Shown here piece by piece: positions 23,620-31,988 of a DNA stretch of 45,170 nucleotides. The notes beneath the pieces were generated by a model. It was not told the DNA's origin, searched no databases, and saw only the letters and a list, made by a program, of their open reading frames with translations. Each line of letters begins with the position of its first letter. The first letter of the stretch is position 1. The stretch covers positions 1-45,170 of the forward strand of contig CAMNPA010000001.1 in assembly GCA_946547205.1 (NCBI GenBank), in the 5' to 3' direction. Source of the DNA: an uncultured Selenomonadales bacterium. GTDB taxonomy: Bacteria > Bacillota > Negativicutes > Selenomonadales > Selenomonadaceae. The position numbers were made by a program, and so were the translations under genes.

Positions 23620-23641
23620 TTGAGCCTCGCCGCCATTTTAC

Positions 23642-23669
23642 TTGACACAGAAAAAATTTCAACTAAAAT
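23642..23669 (+). promoter_or_regulatory. Vegetative promoter of the GNAT/ACP/ketosynthase operon
   Basis: TTGACA (23642-23647), a 16-base spacer, then TAAAAT (23664-23669): a perfect -35 and a 5/6 -10 box. An A9T5 tract lies 37 bases upstream. The expected start of transcription is about 23,676, only some 11 bases before the GNAT start codon. Confidence 0.75.
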
Positions 23670-23686
23670 TTACGCGGGTGATCATC

Positions 23687-24595
23687 ATGCGAAAAATAAT
23701 CAACGCTGCGTATCAAGATTATACTTTCTTGTTTCGGGACAGTCGCACGACTTATTCCGACTTGTGCGTAAAAAAATCTGCCGCCGAAAAAAATTTTTAC
23801 ATCATGATTGAAGACAATTTTCCTGCGGGCTATATCTGCGCGAGCTCTGAACGAAATATTCTTTATGTTAATTACGCGTACACCGTGCCGGAAAAAAGAA
23901 GTCGCGGGATTTTTACTTCGCTGCTGAAATTTCTGACCGAGCTTGAGGAAAATTCTGCAGTTATGGTTCAAAGCCCGGCTGCCGATAAAAAATATTCAAA
24001 GACCGTCGCCGATATCTGTGAAACGCTTGGCTTTCAAAAAAATTCCGTCTGCAGAACATCTTGCTCCGATTGGAACTGTCTTCGCGAGTGGAAAGAAATT
24101 TTTTTCGATAAGTTCATGGCGGACAAGGGCAATAAATATCTCGAATTCTTTGCGCGGCGTGATTTTAAAATTTTGTCATTTGCAGACGCGTCGTCGGAGC
24201 ATTTGGAGCAGCTCTATCATTCGCATGAAAATTATTTCGGCAATACCTTCGACGTGAGAAAATATTTCGACGGCTACGACAAAAATCTTGTAGACAATGA
24301 CTTGAGCTTTGTCGCCGTTAAAAATGACGAAGTCGCCGCGTACTTTCTGACACTCGCGGTCAATAAAAATAATCTTATCGCCGAACAAACTGCAGTCGCA
24401 AAAAAATATCTCGGCAGCGGCTTGATGTTCGTTTTGCTGAATGAATTCGTTCAGAAACTTTACGCTCGCCGGTGCGATAAACTTGCCTTTGCCGTTTACG
24501 AAGACAATTTCGCCGCGATTAAGTTCTACGATAAAATTACCGGGCAGCTCAAAACTTCGCACGGATATATTTGCAAATTCCTGTTGAAAAAATGA
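23687..24595 (+). CDS. Tandem GNAT-fold acyltransferase, candidate peptide N-acyltransferase
   Basis: This 302-residue protein contains two GNAT halves. The first (about 35-120) has the strand-loop-helix YVNYAYTVPEKRSRGIFTSLL. The second (about 165-300) has AEQTAVAKKYLGSGLMFVLLNEF with the KLAFAVYEDNFAAIKFYDKI end typical of the family. GNATs move an acyl group from CoA or ACP to an amine. The ACP and ketosynthase genes follow at once (14-base gap), so an acyl-ACP donor is likely, and the RiPP core offers an N terminus and lysines as acceptors. GNAT-type lipidation of RiPPs is known (goadvionins, selidamides). The start at 23687 is used because the open frame upstream overlaps the promoter. 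The leader is very short, with GGGTGATC as its only site. Confidence 0.8.
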   Translation: MRKIINAAYQDYTFLFRDSRTTYSDLCVKKSAAEKNFYIMIEDNFPAGYICASSERNILYVNYAYTVPEKRSRGIFTSLLKFLTELEENSAVMVQSPAADKKYSKTVADICETLGFQKNSVCRTSCSDWNCLREWKEIFFDKFMADKGNKYLEFFARRDFKILSFADASSEHLEQLYHSHENYFGNTFDVRKYFDGYDKNLVDNDLSFVAVKNDEVAAYFLTLAVNKNNLIAEQTAVAKKYLGSGLMFVLLNEFVQKLYARRCDKLAFAVYEDNFAAIKFYDKITGQLKTSHGYICKFLLKK

Positions 24596-24609
24596 TTGGA
24601 GGAACCTTC

Positions 24610-24882
24610 ATGACGAATCTTGAACAAAAAATTTTTGACAAGCTGATTGAGCGGCTGAACATTGCGCCGAGCGAACTTGAAGGCGTCGACGAAAATTCAC
24701 CGCTCTTTGAAGGCGAGACCGACGAACCGTCATTTAATCTGGATTCTCTCGACAGCCTGGAACTGATTTTTCTGATTGAAAGCGAATTCGGCTTTGAAGT
24801 GCCCGCAGAAGATATGAGCAAGTTCACGACGATAAAAGCAGTCGCGCAATACGTCGACGAACATTTGAGGGCAGGCAAATGA
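24610..24882 (+). CDS. Acyl carrier protein
   Basis: This 90-residue acidic ACP carries a growing or finished acyl chain on phosphopantetheine attached to Ser46 within LDSLDSLELIF, a clear match to the family's DSL motif. The four-helix pattern is visible around it. It differs from housekeeping AcpP in an acidic insertion before the motif (EGETDEPSF). The start at 24610 has a perfect GGAGG eight bases upstream; the longer open frame begins inside the GNAT gene. It overlaps the ketosynthase start by four bases (ATGA). A dedicated ACP coupled to ketosynthase genes indicates a small type II fatty acid or polyketide system. Confidence 0.92.
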   Translation: MTNLEQKIFDKLIERLNIAPSELEGVDENSPLFEGETDEPSFNLDSLDSLELIFLIESEFGFEVPAEDMSKFTTIKAVAQYVDEHLRAGK

Positions 24883-26090
24883 ATCGCGCGGTAATTACCG
24901 GGATCGGTCTGATTTGTTCCAACGCCGAAAACAAAAAAGAATTCGCCGAAACATGTTTCAGCGGACGAGTCGGAATGAAAGAATGCAAAACTTTCACGAC
25001 CGCAGGGCTGACCACGCCTTTTTTCGGCGAAACCTGCGATAAATATTCTCTTGACGCGCCGTATGATAAAAATTCGCTCACTGACAACCGATATTATTGC
25101 ATGTTGGAAAAATCTCTGCGCGAAATGATGACTGACGCCGACATTGACAGAGATTATGTAAGTTCGCTCGGAAAGAGTTGCCGAATGTTTTTCGGGACGT
25201 TCATTTACACTGCCGAAGCCAGAAATTTGCGCCGCAGAGCACGAAAAATCGGCGAAGTTGATAATTCAATCGCTTTTGTCAATGATTATTCCGCCTTCGC
25301 AAAAAAAATTGTCGGCGTCAAAGGCACGGTCACGACGGTTACAACGGCTTGCTCTTCGTCCTCGGCGGCGGTCGGCATGACTTTTGATTATATTCGCCAC
25401 GGCATTTGCGATTGCGCGATCGTTGTCGGCGTGGACAATCTTTCCATTGATGATGCATACGGTTTTCACGCGTTGAGACTTTTGAGCAACGGCATTTGCA
25501 ATCCTTTCGACAAAAATCGCGACGGAATTAACATCGGCGAAGGCTCTGTCGCATTTTTTATTGAATCATTGGAGCACGCGAAGGCTCGGCAGGCGAAAAT
25601 TTATTGCGAATTGGTCGGCTACGCTCTTGGAAACGACGCTTATCACATAGTCAGTCCCGAACCTTCGGGCAAATCGGCTTGCAATGTGATGAAAAATGCT
25701 CTTGACGACGCCAAAATCTCAATTTCCGCCGTGGATTACATTAACGCGCACGGAACGGGAACAATTTTAAATGACTCTATGGAATTGAAGGCGATTGAAA
25801 AATTAATGGCTGATACCGACAAAAAAATTTGGGTGTCTTCCACAAAATCGATGATCGGGCATTGCATGGGCGCGGCGGGCGCGATTGAAATTGCGAGCGT
25901 TATCCTGTCGATGAATCACAAAAAATATATTCCGATGCCGAACTTGAAAAATCCTATTGAACACAGCGAAAAAATTTGCATGTCGAGTGAAACTTTTCCG
26001 CTTGAGATAAATTACGCGCTCTCAAATAATTTTGCGTTCGCCGGAAACAATTCCGCATTGGTTCTGAAAAATTTCAAGGACGGAGATTAA
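24879..26090 (+). CDS. Beta-ketoacyl-ACP synthase (KS-alpha, FabF-like)
   Basis: This 403-residue condensing enzyme has a full active site: Cys158 in VTTACSSSSAAVG, His291 in INAHGTGT, Lys323 and His328 in KSMIGHCMGAAGA. The enzyme extends an acyl chain on ACP by decarboxylative condensation with malonyl-ACP. The GCNNFGFGG-like end is changed to SNNFAFAGNNSAL, still family-like. The start overlaps the ACP stop and has AGGGCAGGCAA before it. The next gene, four bases on, is a ketosynthase homologue without the active Cys, so the two probably form a KS/chain-length-factor heterodimer. No ketoreductase, dehydratase or malonyl transferase gene is present; those steps would need the cell's own Fab enzymes or would be omitted. 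Confidence 0.92.
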   Translation: MNRAVITGIGLICSNAENKKEFAETCFSGRVGMKECKTFTTAGLTTPFFGETCDKYSLDAPYDKNSLTDNRYYCMLEKSLREMMTDADIDRDYVSSLGKSCRMFFGTFIYTAEARNLRRRARKIGEVDNSIAFVNDYSAFAKKIVGVKGTVTTVTTACSSSSAAVGMTFDYIRHGICDCAIVVGVDNLSIDDAYGFHALRLLSNGICNPFDKNRDGINIGEGSVAFFIESLEHAKARQAKIYCELVGYALGNDAYHIVSPEPSGKSACNVMKNALDDAKISISAVDYINAHGTGTILNDSMELKAIEKLMADTDKKIWVSSTKSMIGHCMGAAGAIEIASVILSMNHKKYIPMPNLKNPIEHSEKICMSSETFPLEINYALSNNFAFAGNNSALVLKNFKDGD

Positions 26091-26093
26091 TTT

Positions 26094-27068
26094 ATGAAAC
26101 CGATTTACATTCAAGGCGTCGGAGTCATTTCAAGATTTGCGCTCAACTTTGAAGACTTGCTAAAAATCGCCGCCGATGAATCGTTTGCCATTAATTTTGA
26201 TAAGAAATTGTCTTTCGCGCCCAATGCGCCTTTGTCCAAAATCAGACGTGCTCCGCGTTATACTCGAATGGCAGTTTCTGCGGCGGCTCAAGCCAAAATC
26301 GACGCAAATTTATCTGACGACCAAGATAAAGCGCGCGTGGGAACGATATTTTCAAGCGGCTTCGGTTCTTTGGAAAGCACGTTGGAGTTTTCCGATTCAC
26401 TTTTGCCCGGCAAACCTGATTTGGTGAGTCCGATTTTGTTTTCTTATTCGGTTGCCAATGCGTGCGTCGGACAGATTTGCATTTTGAACGGCTTTACGGG
26501 CTTCAGCACATTGTTGACGGCAGGCGACCCTTTGGAATATTCCGCAATGTTGCTTGCGACCGATAAAGCTGACGTAATTTTTTGCGGCGCGACAGATGAA
26601 TACAACGAGGAACTTGACACTGCGATTAAGTCGTGCGGGATTTTGCAAGAAAAAATTTCTGACGGCGCGGCAGTGTTGATTCTTTCGACCAACGCAGAGA
26701 AAAGTTATTGCCGAATAAAAAAATTCTCTTCGGGCTCGCTGGCGGCATATCCTTACATTCACAAAACGGATACGGCTGACAGCGCGGAAGTTTTGGCGGA
26801 AATTTTTTCGGTTTATGAAGAGCCGGAAGTTATCTTAACGTCCTGCAACGGCTCTTACTTCGACGCGATAGAAAAAACTGTGCTGAAAGAAAAATTTAGA
26901 GCTGCCCGACTTATCGACGCGAAAAAATATTTCGGCGAGACTCTCGGCGGCGGCTATATGCTCAACGTGACATTGGGCGCGGCATTTATAAAGCTCGGAC
27001 GTTGCAAATCGTTGTTGGCTGCGGGAATCGACGTTCACGGCAATTATCTGACTGCATTTCTGGATTAG
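26094..27068 (+). CDS. Inactive ketosynthase homologue, probable chain-length factor
   Basis: The 324-residue protein is a shortened ketosynthase fold. The N terminus (IQGVGVISRFALNFEDLL) and the C-terminal GGGYMLNVTLGAAFIKLG correspond to conserved thiolase-fold strands. The nucleophile position reads TLLTAGDPLEYSAMLL, with Gly144 where Cys would be, and the two active His motifs (HGTGT, GH) are missing. It is about 80 residues shorter than a standard ketosynthase. In type II systems (polyketides, aryl polyenes) such a partner sets chain length by completing the dimer pocket. The GGAGATTAATTT site overlaps the end of the preceding gene. It ends 18 bases from the convergent ABC gene, without a clear terminator. 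Confidence 0.8.
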   Translation: MKPIYIQGVGVISRFALNFEDLLKIAADESFAINFDKKLSFAPNAPLSKIRRAPRYTRMAVSAAAQAKIDANLSDDQDKARVGTIFSSGFGSLESTLEFSDSLLPGKPDLVSPILFSYSVANACVGQICILNGFTGFSTLLTAGDPLEYSAMLLATDKADVIFCGATDEYNEELDTAIKSCGILQEKISDGAAVLILSTNAEKSYCRIKKFSSGSLAAYPYIHKTDTADSAEVLAEIFSVYEEPEVILTSCNGSYFDAIEKTVLKEKFRAARLIDAKKYFGETLGGGYMLNVTLGAAFIKLGRCKSLLAAGIDVHGNYLTAFLD

Positions 27069-27086
27069 ACAATCCGTCAACGTCAC

Positions 27087-29774
27087 TCAAGCAATTTGAC
27101 GCTTGACCAAATCGGAGAAAATTCCGTTCAGCGCAACGAGTTCATCAAACGTGCCGCTCTCAACGATTTTTCCTTTGTCGAGCACAATGATTCGGTCGCA
27201 ATCTTCAATCGTGCTCAATCGGTGCGCTACGACGATTCGCGTGACGTTCCGCTTGTTCAAACTCTCGGTGACAATGGCTTGAGTGCGATTATCGAGCGCG
27301 GAAGTTGCCTCGTCGAAGATTAAAATTGCAGGTTTGGCGGCTAAAGCTCTCGCGATTAAAATTCGTTGACGTTGTCCGCCGGAAATATTTGTCGAGCCTT
27401 CGCTGATGAAAGTTTGCATGCCCATCGGCATTTTTTTTATGTCTTCGTCGAGACCGGCGGCTTTTGCGGCTTCCCAAGCGTCTTCTTGCGTCAAAGCAGT
27501 CGCGCCGACAATGTTTGCAAAAATATCGCCGCTCATGAGTTGTCCGTTCTGCAAAACGACGCCCATTTGACTGCGCACCGACGAAACGTTGAGTTCCGAC
27601 AAGTCTTGACCGTCATAATAAACTGCGCCGCTTTTTGGCTCTTCAAAACCGAGCAGCAATCGGAGCAACGTCGATTTTCCGCAACCGCTCTTGCCGACAA
27701 TCGCAACGTTCTCGCCCGCCGCAATCCGAAAACTCATGTCGTCGACAACATTTGGCGAATCGGCTGTGTAGGAAAAAGTTAAATGCGAAACTTCAATCGC
27801 GCCGCTCAAAATGTCCGCGTCCGGCTTGTCGGCTGAAACTTCGGGCATCTCTTCCAAAATCGGTCGCAAGTTCTCTATCTGCGGCTGAATCACGAAGAAT
27901 TTTTCGATAAAGCCCGTCAGCGTGTTCAAAGCCATATTAAAACTCGTGAACGCTGCTTGAAACGCGATGAACTCCGCGAAGTCAATTCCCGATACGAAAA
28001 TTTCGCCGTTGAGTTCACCCAAAACGTAAAACGCCACGTAAAAAAGCAACAACGTCATTGTCAACGGCTGAATTGCCGCAAAAGTGTTGAGATATTTGGA
28101 TTGCAGACTCAGTGCATAATTCCATTTCCATTCCTCGCCGAAAACTTTGCTCCAGAGAAAATAAGCCTGCTCTTCCGCGCCGCCGATTCTGAATTTCGGC
28201 AAGCCCGTAAATATTTGCTGAACCATTCCCGAATTTGCATTCTTCGCCGCGACCCATTTGACTTGAAATTCTCCGAACTTGCGGCAGAGAAAAAACGTCA
28301 CTGCCACATAAAACAGCCACAAAACTAACGCCGCCGCCGTCAACTTCAAGCTGTACCAGCACATTAAAAGCAAACTCCAAAATGAAAACAGCACGTTGAG
28401 TATCGCCGCGATCATTTCGCCGCTTAAAATTTCTTTTATCTTTTCTATTCCCAAAATCCTCTGCGCCAGTTCGCCGGATTGAAAGCGTCGGAAAAAACTC
28501 GTCGGCAAAGCCAAGATTCTGCCCCAAAGTGCCGCTTCCGTCTGCATGTCGATATGCGACGTGATTCTCAGCACCGCGATTGAACGCACGATTGACACCG
28601 CCGCCATTGTGAACGCCGTGACGATTGAAACTTGCGTGACGATAACCAAGCCGCGCCTGTCGAGTATCGGAATTATGTCCGCGAAGATGCTTTGCGTGAT
28701 AATCGGCGTGACAATCGGAATTAAGCCCGCGACAAAACTTGCCGCCAAAATTTGACGATAATCGACGCGCCAAATGCGATTCAGCATGAATCTCATCAAG
28801 TCGACGAACTTCAACGGACGCAACGGCAAGCCCGCATAACATTGGAACGCGCTCGGCTCAATCTGCGCGGCAATTTGTTTGTCAATCAGAGTTCCGTCGA
28901 GATTTTTCGCGGTGATAAGTTTGTAAACGTCGGGACTTTGCGGAATGAACGCTGCAAGCTCTTTCTTGTCGCCGAAGTAGCCGATAAAAATTCCGCTGTC
29001 CTTTTGAAACCAGTCGCCTTCCAAAGTCACGAGTCGCATTTGCATATTTGCCTTTTGCACGAGACGACGAATCAAACCGATTTGATCGAGGTTCTTGGCA
29101 ATTTCCGGAGCAAGTCGCAGATTATTCGCGGGCATACCCAAAAATTTGGCGACACTCTTAACGAGGAAAGCAATTTCTTCCAATTTGCCTTCGCCGCCGG
29201 AATCTTCGCCGTACAGTGATTCTTCGCCGCGGAGATTGTCAATCGCCGCGTTGATGAGATTTTTTTTGTGACGACTGCGAGTTTCGAGCCGCATTTCCAA
29301 TCGTTTATCTTCCGCATCAAAACGCATGCCGAGCAGCATCGCGAAAATCTGTTCGTTTTCGGTGAAGTCGTCGAGCAAAGTTTCCAAGTCGTTTTCCGAG
29401 CCGCGCAGGACTTGTCCGTTTATCCACGGGATTAACACATCGTCGCCTTTGTCAGCCAAAAGTTTAAGCCACGGCAGCTTTATCAAATTTTGGAACCACG
29501 CGCGCATTAAATTTGCCTGTTCGAGCGGCGAAACTTCGTTGAACGATAAAATTTCAAGCTCCGAATCTTGCACGGCGTAAATTTGCATGTCGATTTGCTC
29601 AAATTCGTCCAGCGACGGATAAGCAGCTCCGTTTATCGGCAGCTCCATTAAAAAAATTTGTCGGAATGATTCTTTTAATTGAGTGACGGCGTAAACTTCA
29701 GCCGCGCCCGATTTCAGGCGAACAAATTTATTTTCGTCGTGCAGTTTAAATCGTTGTCCCGCCAAAAGTTTCAT
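27087..29774 (-). CDS. NHLM-type exporter ABC protein 2 (permease-ATPase without peptidase)
   Basis: This 895-residue half-transporter is of the second NHLM class. Residues 1-370 are a large cytoplasmic N-terminal region with an acidic, cyclic-nucleotide-binding-like start and no C39 cysteine site. Residues 390-650 hold the membrane helices (FVAGLIPIVTPIITQSIFADI, LFSFWSLLLMCWYSL). The C-terminal ATPase has Walker A GKSGCGKST, signature ISGGQRQR and Walker B LIFDEATSALD. It pairs with the C39-carrying ABC protein encoded just upstream, whose stop it overlaps by four bases (ATGA). The start at 29774 has GGCGGAGGCAAGCCA; the open frame extends further but runs inside the neighbour. These pairs export Nif11/NHLP-leader peptides. 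Confidence 0.9.
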   Translation of the reverse strand: MKLLAGQRFKLHDENKFVRLKSGAAEVYAVTQLKESFRQIFLMELPINGAAYPSLDEFEQIDMQIYAVQDSELEILSFNEVSPLEQANLMRAWFQNLIKLPWLKLLADKGDDVLIPWINGQVLRGSENDLETLLDDFTENEQIFAMLLGMRFDAEDKRLEMRLETRSRHKKNLINAAIDNLRGEESLYGEDSGGEGKLEEIAFLVKSVAKFLGMPANNLRLAPEIAKNLDQIGLIRRLVQKANMQMRLVTLEGDWFQKDSGIFIGYFGDKKELAAFIPQSPDVYKLITAKNLDGTLIDKQIAAQIEPSAFQCYAGLPLRPLKFVDLMRFMLNRIWRVDYRQILAASFVAGLIPIVTPIITQSIFADIIPILDRRGLVIVTQVSIVTAFTMAAVSIVRSIAVLRITSHIDMQTEAALWGRILALPTSFFRRFQSGELAQRILGIEKIKEILSGEMIAAILNVLFSFWSLLLMCWYSLKLTAAALVLWLFYVAVTFFLCRKFGEFQVKWVAAKNANSGMVQQIFTGLPKFRIGGAEEQAYFLWSKVFGEEWKWNYALSLQSKYLNTFAAIQPLTMTLLLFYVAFYVLGELNGEIFVSGIDFAEFIAFQAAFTSFNMALNTLTGFIEKFFVIQPQIENLRPILEEMPEVSADKPDADILSGAIEVSHLTFSYTADSPNVVDDMSFRIAAGENVAIVGKSGCGKSTLLRLLLGFEEPKSGAVYYDGQDLSELNVSSVRSQMGVVLQNGQLMSGDIFANIVGATALTQEDAWEAAKAAGLDEDIKKMPMGMQTFISEGSTNISGGQRQRILIARALAAKPAILIFDEATSALDNRTQAIVTESLNKRNVTRIVVAHRLSTIEDCDRIIVLDKGKIVESGTFDELVALNGIFSDLVKRQIA

Positions 29775-31984
29775 TGGCTTGCCTCCGCCGTATTTTTGGT
29801 GCTGCCTTGAATCAATCTGCGATAAGCTCCGTCGTGCTGAATCATTTCGCGATGAGTGCCGCGTTCGACGACTTTGCCTTTGTCCAAAACAATAATCTCG
29901 TCGCAGTCTCTGATTGTCGAAAGTCTGTGCGCCACGATAAAACATGAACAGCCGCGCCGCCGAATATTTTCCAGAACAATTTTTTCGGTCACGGGATCAA
30001 GTGCACTGGTTGCCTCGTCCAAAACCAGAATCGACGGATTGTTTGCCAAGGCGCGAGCAATTTCGAGCCTTTGACGCTGACCGCCCGAAAAATTCAAGCC
30101 GCCTTCGGAAACTTGAGCCTCGTAGCCGCCTTCGAGTTTCAAAATGTCGTCGTGAATGCAAGCGTCCTGCGCCGCGCGGATAACGTCATCTTTTTTGGCG
30201 GAAGTATCAAACAGCGTGATATTTTCGCGAACGGTGCCCGTGATTTGGAAAATGTCTTGGTCAACGGACGACAGCGAATTAACAATGACATCGCGCGGAA
30301 TTTCACGACGAATCACACCGTCAAAGAGAACGTCGCCGCTCCATTCCTCATAAAAGCCCGTCAAAATTTTTGAGAGCGTCGATTTTCCGGAACCGCTGAA
30401 ACCGACAATCGCGACCCAACGTCCCGGCTCCACGTGCAAATTAAAATTCTCCAAAAGCGGCGGCTCAAGCGGACTGTAGCCGAAATTTACGTTGCTCAAT
30501 TCAATTTCGCCCGATAAGCGCGTGCCGTTGAAATTATTTGCGCGAGTTTCTTCGGGATAATTCAAACCGTCGACTTGATAGCGATAAACGTCGTCGAGGC
30601 GTTGCATTTGCATTTCCGTCGTCTGCAAAGTCGTTCCGAGTTTAACCATTTTATCGACCGGCTCTTGAAACCTGCCCATCAAATTTTGAAACGCCGTAAA
30701 AATGCCCGCCGTCATCACGCCTTCCATAATCGAAAAGCCGCCGAGTGTGATTATCAGCGCGGAATTTATTCCCGTGAGCAGAGTCGGCAAAACATTCATC
30801 GTCAGCGACTTCATTTGAACTTCTTGCGTGCCGATTAAAGCTTTTGAGTGATAGCCTGCCCATTTCGCGAAAAAATCGCTTTCGTTGCCGTTCGCCTTGA
30901 TAGTTTCGATAATCGCCAGTCCGTTTACCGCAACTCCGAATTCTTTTCCGAGTGCCTGCTGAACTTGCATATTCATATCCGTAATTTGTCGGCGCAAAAG
31001 AAAAAAAACGATTAAATCTACGACGCTGAAGCTCACGCCGATAATCGTCAGTGTCACGCTGTATTGAAACAGCAACGCGAGATAAAACAGCGCGATAAGA
31101 AAATCCAAGACAGCCGTTGCCGCTTGATTCGCCAAAACTCTTGAGATTAAATCGATGAAACTTACTCGCGACGCTATTTCGCCCGCGTATCGTTGCTGAA
31201 AGAAAGTCATCGGCAATCTTAGGACGTGCCAAAAAAATCTTGACGAGTCGGAGAGCGTCAATTTCTTTTGCCAGCGCGTCAGCAAAATCGTTCGCAAAAT
31301 GTTGAGAATGCCCGTCAAAATGATTGTGCCGATCATCGCCAAACATAACTTCGGCATCCAATCGGGATGTTTGCCGCTCAAGATGTCGTCGAGAAAAATT
31401 TGATTGAACACGGGCGACGCCAGACCCGGAAAAATCATTGCCGCACCAATCAGCATGACGAAAATCATTGCAACTTTATCTTGAGCGAGTTTTTCCGAAA
31501 TGGCTTTGACGACGCTGTATCTTTGACCTTCGCGCCTAAAATTTTCGTCGGGCTTGAACGTCATCGCAATGCCGGTGTAAGACGTGGAAAAATCTTTCCA
31601 AGGAACTTTTCGCCGACCCATCGCCGGATCGTTAAGATATGCAACGTCGCCGATAATGCCTTCCAAAACGACGAAATGATTGAATTCCCAATGGATTATC
31701 ATCGGGAAAGTTTTTTTCTTTAAAGTGTCCGCCTTCCAACGAAAAGCTTTTGCTTCCAAGCCGAGATGTTTAGCCGCTTTTAAAATGTTTGCCGCTTTGG
31801 AGCCGTCGCGATTGACGCCGCATTCTTGACGCATCTTTTCGAGCGGAACCCAACGTCCGAAACTCGCCAAAATCATTGCCAACGCCGCCGCGCCGCATTC
31901 GACAGACTCCATTTGCAAAATCGTCGACACCTTCACGCGCGAACCGTCTTTTGCCGCGAAAAATTTTTTTATCTTGCCAATCAT
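29771..31984 (-). CDS. NHLM-type exporter ABC protein 1 with C39 leader peptidase
   Basis: This 737-residue exporter subunit cleaves after double glycine while exporting. The C39 domain has Cys30 in ESVECGAAALAMIL, His103 in NHFVVLEGI and Asp119 in LNDPAMG, a complete triad at normal spacing. Six membrane helices follow (about 170-440), then an ATPase with GFSGSGKST, NFSGGQRQR and ILVLDEATSALD. The start at 31982-31984 comes after AGGAGCAGGTGACGGC, four bases past the adaptor gene. The natural substrate is the precursor at 23181 with its AVAGG end, which matches this peptidase's specificity. It is transcribed between adaptor and second ABC gene in one direction, as is usual for NHLM systems. 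Confidence 0.94.
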   Translation of the reverse strand: MIGKIKKFFAAKDGSRVKVSTILQMESVECGAAALAMILASFGRWVPLEKMRQECGVNRDGSKAANILKAAKHLGLEAKAFRWKADTLKKKTFPMIIHWEFNHFVVLEGIIGDVAYLNDPAMGRRKVPWKDFSTSYTGIAMTFKPDENFRREGQRYSVVKAISEKLAQDKVAMIFVMLIGAAMIFPGLASPVFNQIFLDDILSGKHPDWMPKLCLAMIGTIILTGILNILRTILLTRWQKKLTLSDSSRFFWHVLRLPMTFFQQRYAGEIASRVSFIDLISRVLANQAATAVLDFLIALFYLALLFQYSVTLTIIGVSFSVVDLIVFFLLRRQITDMNMQVQQALGKEFGVAVNGLAIIETIKANGNESDFFAKWAGYHSKALIGTQEVQMKSLTMNVLPTLLTGINSALIITLGGFSIMEGVMTAGIFTAFQNLMGRFQEPVDKMVKLGTTLQTTEMQMQRLDDVYRYQVDGLNYPEETRANNFNGTRLSGEIELSNVNFGYSPLEPPLLENFNLHVEPGRWVAIVGFSGSGKSTLSKILTGFYEEWSGDVLFDGVIRREIPRDVIVNSLSSVDQDIFQITGTVRENITLFDTSAKKDDVIRAAQDACIHDDILKLEGGYEAQVSEGGLNFSGGQRQRLEIARALANNPSILVLDEATSALDPVTEKIVLENIRRRGCSCFIVAHRLSTIRDCDEIIVLDKGKVVERGTHREMIQHDGAYRRLIQGSTKNTAEASQ

Positions 31985-31988
31985 GCCG

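Noticed and set aside
23642..23686. Longer N terminus for the GNAT from a TTG at 23642
   Set aside because: That TTG is the -35 box of the promoter, so this stretch should not be transcribed.
27077..27106. Inverted repeats between the convergent ketosynthase-like and ABC genes
   Set aside because: Short repeats (CGTCAA/TTGACG, TCAAGC/GCTTGA) without T runs; not convincing as a terminator.
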